From NCBI GenBank assembly GCA_016490735.1, contig JAEMWC010001217.1, positions 62,001 through 126,000 on the forward strand: a stretch of 64,000 bases of DNA, in the 5' to 3' direction. This document shows, in pieces, positions 21,150-32,546 of the stretch. The DNA comes from Pachyseris speciosa. Its lineage: Eukaryota > Cnidaria > Anthozoa > Scleractinia > Pachyseridae. Below the pieces are notes generated by a model. It was not told where the DNA came from. It searched no databases and saw nothing but the letters and a program-made list of their open reading frames with translations. Each line of letters opens with the position of its first letter. Within the stretch, counting starts at the first letter, position 1. A program made the position numbers and the translations under genes.

Positions 21150-24105
21150 GAGAATCCAGATTTATCCCTGGCTATTTATCAAGTTTGCAAGTGATTTATA
21201 ATGTCACAGCATCCCAACTCACAGAATCACGGGCGAGCCACCTTGTGTTTCTGTTGCATTTGAAAACTGCACTTAGGAGTTCAGAATATCATGGCATTAC
21301 AAAAAACCTACAATCTTGAACTAGAATCATTATTCATCCCTGGCTATTTATCAAGTTTGCAAGTGATTTATAATGTCACAGCATCCCAACTCACAGAATC
21401 ACGGGCGAGCCACCTTGTGTTTCTGTTGCATTTGAAAACTGCACTTAGGAGTTCAGAATATCATGACATTACAAAATACCTACAATCTTGAACTAGAAAC
21501 ATTATTCATCCCTAACTATTTATCAAGTTTGCAAGTGATTTATAATGTCACAGCATCCCAACTCACAGAATCACGGGCGAGCCACCTCATTTGTGTTTCT
21601 GTTGCATTTGAAAACTGCACTTAGGAGTTCAGAATATCATGGCATTACAAAATGCCTACAACCTTGAACTAGAAACATTATTCATTCCTGGCTATTTATC
21701 AAGTTTGCAAGTGATTTATAATGTCACAACATTCCAACTCACAGAATCACGGGCGAGCCACCTCATTTGTGTTTCTGTTGCTTTTGAAAACTGCACTTAG
21801 GAGTTCAGAATATCATGGCATTACAAAAAACCTACAATCTTGAACTAGAATCATTATTCATCCCTGGCTATTTATCAAGTTTGCAAGTGATTTATAATGT
21901 CACAGCATCCCAACTCACAGAATCACGGGCGAGCCACCTTGTGTTTCTGTTGCATTTGAAAACTGCACTTAGGAGTTCAGAATATCATGACATTACAAAA
22001 TACCTACAATCTTGAACTAGAAACATTATTCATCCCTAACTATTTATCAAGTTTGCAAGTGATTTATAATGTCACAGCATCCCAACTCACAGAATCACGG
22101 GCGAGCCACCTCATTTGTGTTTCTGTTGCATTTGAAAACTGCACTTAGGAGTTCAGAATATCATGGCATTACAAAATGCCTACAACCTTGAACTAGAAAC
22201 ATTATTCATTCCTGGCTATTTATCAAGTTTGCAAGTGATTTATAATGTCACAACATTCCAACTCACAGAATCACGGGCGAGCCACCTAGTGTTTCTGTTG
22301 CATTTGAAAATTGCACTTAGGAGTTCAGAATATCACGACATTACAAAATACCTACAACCTTGAACTAGAAACATTATTCATCCCTGGCTATTTATCAAGT
22401 TTGCAAGTGATATATAATGTCACAGCATCCCAACTCACAGAATCACGGGCGAGCCACCTTGTGTTTCTGTTGCATTTGAAAACTGCACTTAGGAGTTCAG
22501 AATATCATGGCATTACAAAATGCCTACAATCTTGAACTAGAAACATTATTCATCCCTGGCTATTTATCAAGTTTGCAAGTGATTTATAATGTCACAGCAT
22601 CCCAACTCACAGAATCACGGGCGAGCCACCTAGTGTTTCTGTTGCATTTGAAAATTGCACTTAGGAGTTCAGAATATCATGACATTACAAAATACCTACA
22701 ACCTTGAACTAGAAACATTATTCATCCCTGGCTATTTATCAAGTTTGCAAGTGATTTATAATGTCACAGCATCCCAACTCACAGAATCACGGGCGAGCCA
22801 CCTAGTGTTTCTGTTGCATTTGAAAATTGCACTTAGGAGTTCAGAATATCATGACATTACAAAATACCTACAACCTTGAACTAGAAACATTATTCATCCC
22901 TGGCTATTTATCAAGTTTGCAAGTGATTTATAATGTCACAGCATCCCAACTCACAGAATCACGGGCGAGCCACCTAGTGTTTCTGTTGCATTTGAAAATT
23001 GCACTTAGGAGTTCAGAATATCATGACATTACAAAATACCTACAACCTTGAACTAGAAACATTATTCATCCCTGGCTATTTATCAAGTTTGCAAGTGATT
23101 TATAATGTCACAGCATCCCAACTCACAGAATCACGGGCGAGCCACCTTGTGTTTCTGTTGCATTTGAAAACTGCACTTAGGAGTTCAGAATATCATGGCA
23201 TTACAAAATACCTACAATCTTGAACTAGAATCATTATTCACCCCTGGCTATTTATCAAGTTTGCAAGTGATTTATAATGTCACAGCATCCCAACTCACAG
23301 AATCACGGGCGAGCCACCTTGTGTTTCTGTTGCATTTGAAAATTGCACTTAGGAGTTCAGAATATCATGACATTACAAAATGCCTACAACCTTGAACTAG
23401 AAACATTATTCATCCCTGGCTATTTATCAAGTTTGCAAGTGATTTATAATGTCACAACATTCCAACTCACAGAATCACGGCCGAGCCACATTGTGTTTCT
23501 GTTGCATTTGAAAATTGCACTTGGGAGTTCAGAATATCATGACATTACAAAATGCCTACAACCTTGAACTAGAAACATTATTCATCCCTGGCTATTTATC
23601 AAGTTTGTAAGTGATTTATAATGTCACAACATTCCAACTCACAGAATCACGGGCGAGCCACCTTGTGTTTCTGTTGCATTTGAAAATTGCACTTAGGAGT
23701 TCCGAATATCATGACATTACAAAATACCTACAACCTTGAACTAGAAACATTATTCATCCCTGGCTATTTATCAAGTTTGCAAGTGATTTATAATGTCACA
23801 GCATCCCAACTCACAGAATCACGGGCGAGCCACCTTGTGTTTCTGTTGCATTTGAAAATTGCACTTAGGAGTTCCGAATATCATGACATTACAAAATACC
23901 TACAACCTTGAACTAGAAACATTATTCATCCCTGGCTATTTATCAAGTTTGCAAGTGATTTATAATGTCACAGCATCCCAACTCACAGAATCACGGGCGA
24001 GCCACCTAGTGTTTCTGTTGCATTTGAAAATTGCACTTAGGAGTTCAGAATATCATGACATTACAAAATACCCAGAACCCTCAACCAGAAACATATTCAT
24101 TACCA
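21150..24105. repeat. 172-bp satellite array, about 17 units
   Basis: Units of 172 bp (some 176 bp with an extra CATT) repeat from a truncated first unit near 21150 to about 24105. Each carries CCTGGCTATTTATCAAG, GTCACAGCATCCCAACTC and TCACGGGCGAGCCACCT. Units differ by only a few bases. A three-unit higher-order block of 524 bp is repeated (from 21291 and again from 21815). Because 172 is not a multiple of three, the 66-74-codon frames in each unit are by-products and not genes. Confidence 0.95.
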
Positions 24106-25663
24106 ATCATGTTTGCAAGACCAATTTTGCCTACTCAGGAGGCATGCCTGTTGAGTCATGACATTTATCTCCATGTATAAGAAAGGTTGAATATGTTAGT
24201 ATTGTCTACAAACTTGCAAATAATAGTTGTTGTAGGAGCGGCGCCTCGTGATCGCTGTACCTCCACTATTACTCTTCATCTCCCGATAGTAACCACAATG
24301 TTTCTGACCATAAACTTTGCGGTATATTTTCAAAAGTGGCGCCGCATGGCAAAAATCCAAATAATTCCATCGTTGATATCTGCCAAAGGTCAGCCAAAAC
24401 GCGTGTTATCAACGAATCAGCCGCAAGCCACAAAAGGCAGGCTCAGGAACTCTCACACATTTCTTGTTCTCCTTCTGCCAGCTCCGAGCTAGGTTGTTAA
24501 GAGCCAAATCCGCAACAAATACAAAATAATCACAAACCCTGATGCCGTGACCTTGTTTAATAAGAATTGCTAATCGATTTTAAGAGAATCGCTGGTCTCT
24601 GAGGACTGAGCTACAACGACACGAAATTAATGTACTTTAATGAGCCAAGAATAGCGTCACGTTTCAAAGGTCGGGAGAACTAAAAACATTTAGATACCTG
24701 ATGTAAGGTCGCTGGAGTCTTTTAATTTTTTAGGAGCATTATAAAAAGGCTGGTGTTTATCTGAAACAAAAAGGCGTGGATTTTTTTCTTCATTTCGCTC
24801 GCCGCGGTGCCGGTGCTCTGTTTTCAATAAATATTTTCGATAGCGCGTTACACAGCGAGTTGACAAACAAGTATAACTGTGTAAATGCATTTCTGCACTG
24901 CACTAAAAGTCACTTTTATTTAGGGCCAAATAGGACATTTTATCCTCACAAGGAATTGAAAAGGTACATTCTGTTAAAATTCCATGAATCATGTTAATTT
25001 CCCTCTCTGGTGGAATGTCCAATTTTAATACACCCTCTTTCGATTTCTTCAAACATTTGTCTTTTCCTTAATCCCAATTTGGTATCTTTTTATTAACTTG
25101 TTCACTTGACATATATTTAAGTGTCAATAAAATGTCTGTTATGGTACTTCTATAAAAGTGTTAAACACTTATGGATTATTGAAATGTCCATCTTTGGGGT
25201 GAAGTAAAACATTGTAAACATGTGTCATTTAATATACACAAAATATTTAACTGATCTGGACAGTTTTATTAAATCATTGTTGTCATTTACCTTACAATTC
25301 TACATTTTTAAGTTTACATTTATCTTTATCCATTAACAATCAGTGTAAACGTCCTAATAGTTGCAAATAAGTATCTTGCCTGATCAACATTCTGGCGACA
25401 CCACTTAACTTTCCACAATTGATAAAATAAGAAAGTATTACCATTAAATTTACTTCTAGAATATTAAACCATGGCTAATAGCTAATTGTTTAGACCATTA
25501 ATATGTGAACTACACTTCAAATGTCTGTTATAGTTAACTTGCATGTACAGTATTTCATTCAACATCAAAAAAATATAAATTTCAGTCTTTTAAACTTATG
25601 AATACTGCTCCTCCTCAAATAAACTCACATTTATGACTCTCTTTGGCTTATTATAACTGACAT
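24106..25663. other. AT-rich spacer between satellites
   Basis: The region 24230-24500 is less AT-rich and has a 101-codon open frame with no motif. From 24990 to 25660 the DNA is very AT-rich and without structure I can name. Confidence 0.35.
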
Positions 25664-26693
25664 CCCTGTGATCATTTCATAAACTTATGATATACAACAA
25701 GGTCTGCAGACAATTAATTCATAAACTTATGAGATACAAGGCCTGCAGACACCTCATAAATTTATGAGATATATCAAGGTCTGCAGAAAAAATCATAAAT
25801 TTAGTGACATACAACTAGGTCTGCAGAAAACTCATAAATTTATGAAATTCAATGAAGTCTGCAAACAACTCATATATTCATGAAATACAACTTGGTCTAC
25901 AAAGAACTCATAAATTTATGAAATGCAACTAGGTCTGCTAACAACTCATAAATTTATGAAATACAAAGAGGTCTGCAAACAACCCATAAATTTATGAAAT
26001 ACAACGAGGTCTGCAAACAACCCATAAATTTATGAAATACAACGAGGTCTGCAAACAACCCATAAATTTATGAAATACAATGAGGTCTGCAAACAACTCA
26101 TAAATTAATGAATTCAAACTAAGTCTGCAAACAACGAGTTCATAAATTTATGAAATACAATGAGGTTTGCAAACAACTCATAAATTTATGAAATACAGCT
26201 AAGTCTGCAAACAACTCATAAATTTATGAAATAATACTTGGTCTACAAAGAACTAATAAATTTATGAAATGCAACAAGGTCTGCAAACAACCCATAAATT
26301 TATGAAATACAACGAGGTCTGCAAACAACTCATAAATTTATGAAATACAGCTAAGTCTGCAAACAATTCATAAATTAATGAAATCAAACTAAGTCTGCAA
26401 ACAACGAGTTCATAAATTTATGAAATACAATGAGGTTTGCAACCAACTCATAAATTTATGAAATACAGCTAAGTCTGCAAACAACTCATAAATTTATGAA
26501 ATACAACTTGGTCTACAAAGAACTAATAAATTTATGAAATGCAACAGGGTCTGCCAACAACTCATAAATTTATGAAATACAACGAGGTCTGCCAACAACA
26601 TACAAGCTTTTGAAATTTATGAACTACAACGAGGTCTAGAAACAACTCATAAGCTTTTGAAATTTATGAAATACAACGAGGTCTGCAAACAAC
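25664..26693. repeat. about 38-bp AT-rich satellite with palindromic core
   Basis: Roughly 27 units follow the pattern CTCATAAATTTATGAAATAC, then AACGAGGTCTGCAAACAA. Each contains the palindrome CATAAATTTATG. Units diverge more than in the 172-bp array, so this array is older or evolves faster. It is flanked by unrelated satellites on both sides. Confidence 0.93.
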
Positions 26694-26974
26694 TCGAAAA
26701 AAGCCCAACTTTAACTCTTAAAACGACAATATGTACAATGACTTTATCGTAAACAGCTCGTAACGGCCTTCGCGGGCTAACAGTATAAGCGAATTACATA
26801 CGCAGAAGCAAAATATAGGCGCCTTTTTGGCATATAAAGCAGTTTTTTGACGCGTCTAAAATTGCGTATCGTATACGCGTCTGACCTTTGTTATTCATAT
26901 CCGTAAGTTCTCTTTGTGTGTAATTGTTTTCGGAAACATTAATTTACCGCCGAGAAGCAAAACATTTGCATAAT

Positions 26975-27830
26975 TACGAAAACGCCGGTGTGCTGGCGAG
27001 AGTGAATTTGTGGCGTCACGACAAACAAAAGCATGACATCTCTGGTTCTGCAAGGGACAAGGAGACGATTGAAACGGCAAAATACTCTGTCTTAAACGCT
27101 GAATTTCGACAGAAAACTGCTTATGATGCGCCGTTTATTGAAGAACTTGAAGAGTTTCTTTGGAGGCAATTAGTCTTCTTTTCATCGCGCGCCAGTGAAC
27201 GTGAGAATTTGTGCTGTCACAAACAAAAACGTGACATCTCTGGTTCTACAAGGTGCACAGTGACGATTGAAACGACAAAATAATCTGTCTTGAACGCTGA
27301 ATTTCGTTAGAAAAGTGCTTATGATGCGCCGTTTATTGAAAAGTTGTTTCTTTGAAGGCAATTAGTTTCGAGTTGTTAATCTTTTCATCGCACGAACAAA
27401 AATGTGACATCTCTGGTTCTACAAGGCCCACATGCAGAGACGATTGAAACTGCAAAATACTCTGTCTCAGTAAATGCTGAATTTCGTTAGAAAAGTGCTT
27501 ATGATGCGCCGTTTATTGAAAAGTTGTTTCCTTGAAGGCAATTAGTTTCGAAATTTTTGTTTTCTATGTTTAACGTCGTTCGTGAGTATCACAGGTTTTT
27601 ACACCGAGGTAGTTCAGCCATGCATCTGACATCTCTGGTTCTACAAGGCGCAAAGAGGCGATTGAAATGACAAAATACTCTGTCCCAAACGCTGAATTTC
27701 GTTAAAAAAAGTGCTTATGATGCGCTCTCTCTTGAAAAGTTGTTTCTTTGGAAGCAATAGACTAGTTTTCTTTTCATCGTGCGCCGGTGAACGTGAGAAT
27801 TTGTGCCGTCACAAACCGGGCGTTGTTCCT
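26975..27830. repeat. imperfect tandem repeat, about 180-220-bp units
   Basis: The blocks GTGACATCTCTGGTTCT, ACTCTGTC..AACGCTGAATTTCG and TTATGATGCGCCGTTTATTG recur four to five times with indels between them. The unit contains a CAT(C/A)GCGC...GTGAACGTGAGAATTTG stretch in some copies. The 119-codon open frame across it is a by-product of the repeats. Confidence 0.8.
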
Positions 27831-28063
27831 GCACTTAAAGTTCTGAATGTTTGTGGTCAGATTTCTCATTAGGGCGACAAAATTTGTCAAGTGATGACTT
27901 GTGACTGATATGTAACATTCATTTGCTAAGTTCCCCGAAGCATCATATTGCGTGATCCATCAACACTTGCATTGTTATACATTGTGCAATCGGGTCACTT
28001 TTATGTACCCATGGCCGACGGTGAGATCCAGTATCCAAGGGCTGCGGGTTCTCATGTTAATGC

Positions 28064-28473
28064 AAGGGTGTAGTGTGGGGAGAAAGTAGCATTTGAGGGT
28101 GTGTGTATTTGCGTGTGTGGTGGCGAGTGAGGGAGGAGGGGGAGGGGGAAGGGGGGGGGGGTGATGGGATCAGTTTGTCTAGAGAAAACATGTGTTTGCA
28201 TTAACAAGTTTCTATTTTTTCGTACTAGTTTCAGTCCTCTTGGCTTTTGGCCGAGCGTAATATAACCAGTCAGCGAGCCCAACAATCCGGAAATTTTAGG
28301 CAAATGGTAAACAACATGTCCTAACCGAAATTTCAGGATTTTTTTTATAAATGGTAAACAACCCTGCAGATACCCCAGTTGAAGCTGTATCACCCTCCCT
28401 TCCTCACCCCTCCCATAACACACGCAAACACACACACCCTCAAATGCTAATTTCTGCCCACACTACACCCTTG
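28064..28473. mobile_element. TIR/foldback element with GT-rich arms
   Basis: The left arm (28064-28165) and right arm (28375-28473) are inverted copies. CAAGGGTGTAGTGTGGG lies at both outer ends, and GCATTTGAGGGTGTGTGT follows inside. A poly-G run lies in the left arm at 28150. There is no transposase, and the target duplication is not clear. Confidence 0.65.
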
Positions 28474-28544
28474 ATCAAAGATTTCGGAGAAAGATCCAAT
28501 TTCTTGTATTTTACTTTGTAGATTTCATGCGTATTACCCACATT

Positions 28545-28672
28545 TGACCGTATGTCACCTTTGTGTTACTCGTATGTATTCGCATGTTACTTGTATGTTA
28601 CTCGTATGTATCTGTATGTACCCGTATGTCACTCGTATGTACCCGTACGTACTGGTATGTTATCGTGTGGAT
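28545..28672. repeat. degenerate GTATGT-rich short tandem repeat
   Basis: The words TATGTTACTCG, TATGTACCCG and similar repeat about every 10 nt. The array abuts the start of GPCR copy 7. Confidence 0.75.
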
Positions 28673-28679
28673 GGCGTCT

Positions 28680-29262
28680 GTCAGCCAGCTTAACTTGTGA
28701 CAACAGGGAGTAAAAAAGTGGCTGGAAATAAAACAGCCCAGCTAATCAAGTTGCTGCTGGCCTACTTAATTCGTCACCCTTTATATTATTTTTCGGACTT
28801 CTCAGTGCCACTAATCGTGATAGCTGGAGCCATGCATGTGCGCTTGGTGTTTTAGGCGGACTAATTTGAATTCTGGCAAAAAAACTAGTCTTTAACTTCT
28901 AGTGGCAACCACTTTTGTTGTCCCGCTTTCGCTTATTTCAAGGTCTTTCAAATGATACGGAATCATCAAAGACAAGTACAACTGACTAATGAAAGCAACA
29001 TTGACATCCGAAAATACAGAAAGTCTTTATCACTTTGTTCATTTTTGTAATGTTTCTTCTCGTCTGTGTCCCTGTTCTGATTTGCACAGTTGCGTGTCAC
29101 GTTTTTCAGGAAGAGCATGAAACGTACGAGCAAGCGCTTAATCTTTGCGTGGCTCTAGATACCCTTCTCTTCCTCTTCAGTTTAAAAGATCTTTTAGATG
29201 CTATGCTAGGGACAGCGTAAGAAGAAAAGAAATTTGTTTTGCCAACAAAATCGATAGCAATC
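28680..29262 (+). pseudogene. GPCR pseudogene 7, 3' two-thirds
   Basis: Similarity starts abruptly at the end of TM2 (CAGCCAGCTTAACTTGTG). The copy then has a heavily damaged TM3-TM4, a TM5 end (AYFKVFQMIRNHQRQ), MRKYRKSL-like IDIRKYRKSL, and frameshifted TM6 and TM7. The NPLLYYW motif is lost. It ends with FCQQN-like coding sequence near 29255. It is separated from the other six copies by the satellite block. Confidence 0.78.
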
Positions 29263-29553
29263 TCCTGGCAAAAAATCTACTAAATCTCAGCGCTTGTTGT
29301 TACAGCGGATAACGAAAACAACATACTTTAAAAAAAATTGAGGAATTATTCAGTCTGTATTCCCTGATGAGGAGATATTCCGACTTAAATGATCGATTAA
29401 CCCTGACCCCTTTAGCACTGTCTCTCTCGCTGCATTGTCATTTATATAACGACCTGATTTCTGATGAGTGGGATTCGACTTTCGGGAAGTCCGGTAAGTC
29501 GAATGGACGGCATGCAAGTCAGAAATGATTTTTATCTCAGCTGTTACGCTTAC
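29263..29553. other. spacer, no gene seen
   Basis: A short hairpin (ATTCGACTTTCGGG..CCGGTAAGTCGAAT) lies at about 29470-29502. It is too short to assign. Confidence 0.35.
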
Positions 29554-29646
29554 TAAAGCCCGGTTTTCACTAGCGATCAAAGCACAAGCGCAAGCATAAG
29601 CGCAAGCATAAAAGCGCTTATTTCACTGTGAAAACGGGCTCAACGC

Positions 29647-30534
29647 TTCCCTGCTAGCAGGGGTCTCTGGCGGCGAGAAAGGACAGAGACCTCTGCCGGT
29701 GCCCGACGAGTTTCCTGTCGCGCAAGCGCGAGCGTTCCCTTGACAACGAATGACGTATTTTTCACGTGCGGCCTTAATCAGCAGACCGGTTTGCGCGTGA
29801 AATTTGGAAGTTCACAACAAACTACGATTAAAGTGTGTGATGTCCGAGATGAAATTTATCCTCCTCAAACACTAGTAAAACCAGCCGTCACAGGAAAAGA
29901 CCTTCTCCGAGCTCGGGAATTATGTTTACAACAAGCTCCAAATGCTCCGGGCTCACATATGCGATTTCTATGCCTTCAAGAGATGGAAAGTCACTTTCGA
30001 TCTTGATAGCTTTGATTCCGCCAGTCTTTCAAACGATATATTATCTGGTTCTTAACGAGGGAACTCAACGGACACACGACCAAAACTAGTGGCTCGGGAG
30101 AGTAGACTTGCAAACTTGACAACTCTGCGGCTACGCGGATTGCCAGTTGGAAAATCAAAGATTTTCCGTAGCCTGTCGGAAGACACACGAATGTATCGCG
30201 TTTGTTCAAGAACGCAATAATAGCTTCCTTCTGCGATGGTGTTATATCCTTCATATTGTGACTGTTGAGGGAAGAAATGACCGATTTAAAAGTTCGATCG
30301 AAGTGCATTTTGCTTTCAGTCAAAGACGAAATTAAGATTGCAGTACAGTGGGCTAAGAAGTTTTCAGCAGAGAATAGAAAAAGAGCAAGCGCATTCCTTT
30401 TTAACGGAAACCGGTTTTCCAAAACCGGTTAGTTTCGTCCAAGAATTTGGTCGGCGGCTACATGAAAGAACTCGTCGGGCACCGGCAGAGGTCTCTCTCC
30501 CTTCTCGCCGCCAGAGAACTCTGCTAGCAGGGAA
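29647..30534. mobile_element. Mutator-like TIR element with 9-bp target duplication and captured helicase fragment
   Basis: The 888-bp element has long inverted ends of about 75 bp (TTCCCTGCTAGCAG then CTCTGGCGGCGAG at both ends, with ACCTCTGCCGGTGCCCGACG further in). It is flanked by the direct repeat GCTCAACGC at 29638-29646 and 30535-30543. A 9-bp duplication with long TIRs is typical of Mutator-like elements. Inside, on the minus strand, is a RecQ-type helicase fragment and no transposase. This resembles gene capture by a non-autonomous element (Pack-MULE style). The assignment to Mutator is inference. Confidence 0.78.
29888..30308 (-). pseudogene. RecQ-like helicase N-terminal fragment, frameshifted
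   Basis: Starting at MHFDRTFKSVISSLN, the frame shows the RecQ motif 0 region (ITPSQKEAIIAF), Walker A (LPTGYGKSLIFQ) and motif Ia (LVVCPLSSLVKNQ). One frameshift near 30020 moves the reading to GGIKAIKIESDFPSLEGI and YVSPEHLE (motif Ib-like SPE). A stop at 29888 then ends it. The DEAH box and second RecA lobe are missing. It lies wholly inside the 9-bp-TSD element. Confidence 0.78.
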
Positions 30535-31753
30535 GCTCAACGCATATCATTATGTAATAATCTTGTGATCTACTCTTAGTTTTAATATATTTTTAACCGC
30601 ACATATATTTTTGTATTGGTTCTTCAGCCATTTTCTCTTTTCATTATTATTTTTAGTCTATTTATTTGTTTATTTTTCGTGGTACGTCTGTAAAGTAGTT
30701 AATTAGCTAAGAACATTTACCACGTAAAATAAAGGGTATTGTATTGCATTGTAACTCAAGCATAAGCATAAGCGCAAGGATCAAAATTTTTCCTTTTCCT
30801 TGTGCTTGCGCTTATGCTTGCGTTCGCTTGCGTAGTGTTCGTTTTCACTTGTCATAAGCTTCTTGTGCTTGCGCTTATCCTTGCGCTTGTGCTTGCGTCG
30901 CTAGTGAAAACCAGGCTTAAAAGCCTCTAACACAATATGGCTATAAAGGCCGCTTTCAAATCGGTCACGTATATTTCTTGTTTAGCTCATAAAATTACAA
31001 TTTCCTGGCCCTCTAAATGCACTCTTTGATAAACTGCAAAACAGTGCAACTTGGGGACAAACAAAGCAAAGTAATCTATAAAACATACAAGTTCAGTGAG
31101 CTTATTTATTTTTAGTGTGTGATTATGACTTGTGCGTCTACGCAACAATGAAGCCATTCGTAGTTTTAACATGTTTTGAAATAGCTCTCACCTTCACTTA
31201 TGAGTTAAGAGCTATTACAAAGGAAGTCAATATAAGCTTATACATCGAAAAAGTTAAAAGCTTTAATACTGTATTACGACTTCTCACCGGTTGCTGCTGC
31301 AACCGGCTTCTTCAGCTAAGAATGCAAATGACTAACGGCCACCCGTGGTCTTAACAGTAACAGGGACGCCGTTTAACATTCTTAGATCTTCTTAGGCAAA
31401 TAGTAGCTGAAGAAGACTGCAGCTCTGCTGTCACTTTTACATTAATTCTTAGCTGAAGAAGGTTGCATCAGTAACCGAAATTAAACGGTCTAATGTAGTT
31501 TTAATTGAAGCCAATATCAGCTTTTAATCGATTTTAGCCCTTCTGGTTTTTACTTTACCATGCCTCAGCCCAAAAAACAAATATTTTTAACCTCAAACTT
31601 ATCTCGAAATATTAACGCTTCGAAATTCGAATCTGAAAATGCAAGCACTAAAAGATGTCGATTTGTTTATCATGGTATAACTTCTCATCTATAATTTACT
31701 GATGTAGACTTCTCCATTCCTTCTTCTTCTCCATTGCCTTTAAAATACCTTAC

Positions 31754-31982
31754 CTAATGAAGTGTTCAGACAATCCTTCGTCCCGCAGTACGTCTGGAAG
31801 GTTGGTTTTTGAGGCGTTGAGGGCTTGTTAACTTTGGATTTTTCGACGGCATACAATATTATGAATATGATAGACACCAGCGCACAAAGCGCGGTAACTA
31901 GAAGTAAAACTCTAAACTTTGTAAAATGCCGTAGTTTGAACTTCACCGCTCCGATATCTCCATCTTCCTTAAGTTTGTGCAT
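31754..31982 (-). CDS. M13 metallopeptidase, exon 1, proximal copy (1a)
   Basis: The exon encodes 76 residues from MHKLKEDGDIGAVKFK. A basic cytoplasmic tail is followed by a signal anchor at about residues 25-45 (VLLLVTALCALVSIIFIILY). A short stalk then leads to YCGTKDCLNTSL, which carries the first ectodomain cysteines. This is a type II topology, as in neprilysin and ECE. An in-frame TGA four codons upstream supports this ATG (context CCAAAATGC). The donor GTAAGG follows TCATTAG. The exon ends one base into a codon, exactly the phase needed for exon 2 at 5953. Confidence 0.85.
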
Positions 31983-32345
31983 TTTGGTTCTTCAATTTGA
32001 TGAGCACAAATACAATGAAAAGGGAAATATCCACAGATGTTCTTAACCGAGAATCGTAACGAACGTTGGACGGCAGGTGGAGAGGAAAAGAATTAAATTA
32101 ATCGGAGAAACTCTTTCTTAGAATTGCATGCAGATTTGCATTTCAAATCTTTCCTAGAAAGTTGAGACCAAATTGGCATATGCCGCTCAGTTGAGCGTGG
32201 AACTGTCACGGAATATAATTACTCGGGCTGCCCGCGCGTCTCGCGCGGCGCCCGGGTCTAAGATTACCGACGGTTCTTCTTTTTCGTCGAGTATCATCCA
32301 CAAAGTGCACTTCCGGCGTTTCTGCGCAAGCGCTAACTATTTTTA
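31983..32345 (-). promoter_or_regulatory. GC-rich region upstream of M13 exon 1a
   Basis: Upstream (higher coordinates) of the start codon, a CpG-rich patch (GCCCGCGCGTCTCGCGCGGC, about 32230-32250) stands out in otherwise AT-rich DNA. It may be a promoter or 5' UTR element. No TATA box or initiator could be assigned. A copy lies at 34306-34667. Confidence 0.35.
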
Positions 32346-32546
32346 ACAGAGTGATGCCTGTTGTCACGTATCGGAAAATGTCGATTCACCTTGTGTCTTT
32401 TGAAGTCTGAACAAACAATATGTTAAGAGAAGTGTCTATGCGAATGATTGCAAGTTCAACGGCGAGAAGAAAGCTTTTAACATGAGTAAACTTAACTCCA
32501 TATGGACTGCCGTGTTTCCTCGTGTCTGCTTCAGTAGACTGCGAGT

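Larger units (their letters stand above)
29554..30918. mobile_element. outer TIR element hosting a nested insertion
   Basis: The outer ends are inverted copies (AAGCCCGGTTTTCACTAGCG against AAGCCTGGTTTTCACTAGCG). Each is followed inward by repeated CAAGCGCAAG/CATAAGCG words. Without the inner 888-bp insertion the unit would be about 470 bp. Its right half is repeated in the tandem duplication (to 33241). The superfamily is not determined. Confidence 0.7.

Noticed and set aside
21291..24161. Series of 66-100-codon open frames with near-identical proteins
   Set aside because: They are by-products of the 172-bp satellite. The unit length is not a multiple of three, each frame ends after about one unit, and no start or splice context is shared with a real gene.
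26924..27283. 119-codon plus-strand frame with KHDISGS repeats
   Set aside because: The internal protein repeats simply mirror the imperfect DNA tandem repeat, and the frame is lost in the next unit.
28052..28435. 127-codon minus-strand frame
   Set aside because: It is created by the low-complexity arms of a foldback element; the composition is repeat-like.
29365..29400. CTGATGAGGAGATATTCCGAC as a hammerhead
   Set aside because: The GAAA box is missing (GACT), and no stem I partner is found.
31115..31354. 79-codon open frame present in both duplication units (also 33438-33677)
   Set aside because: Its presence in both copies only reflects the DNA duplication. No motif, no conserved start context, and it lies inside M13 intron 1.
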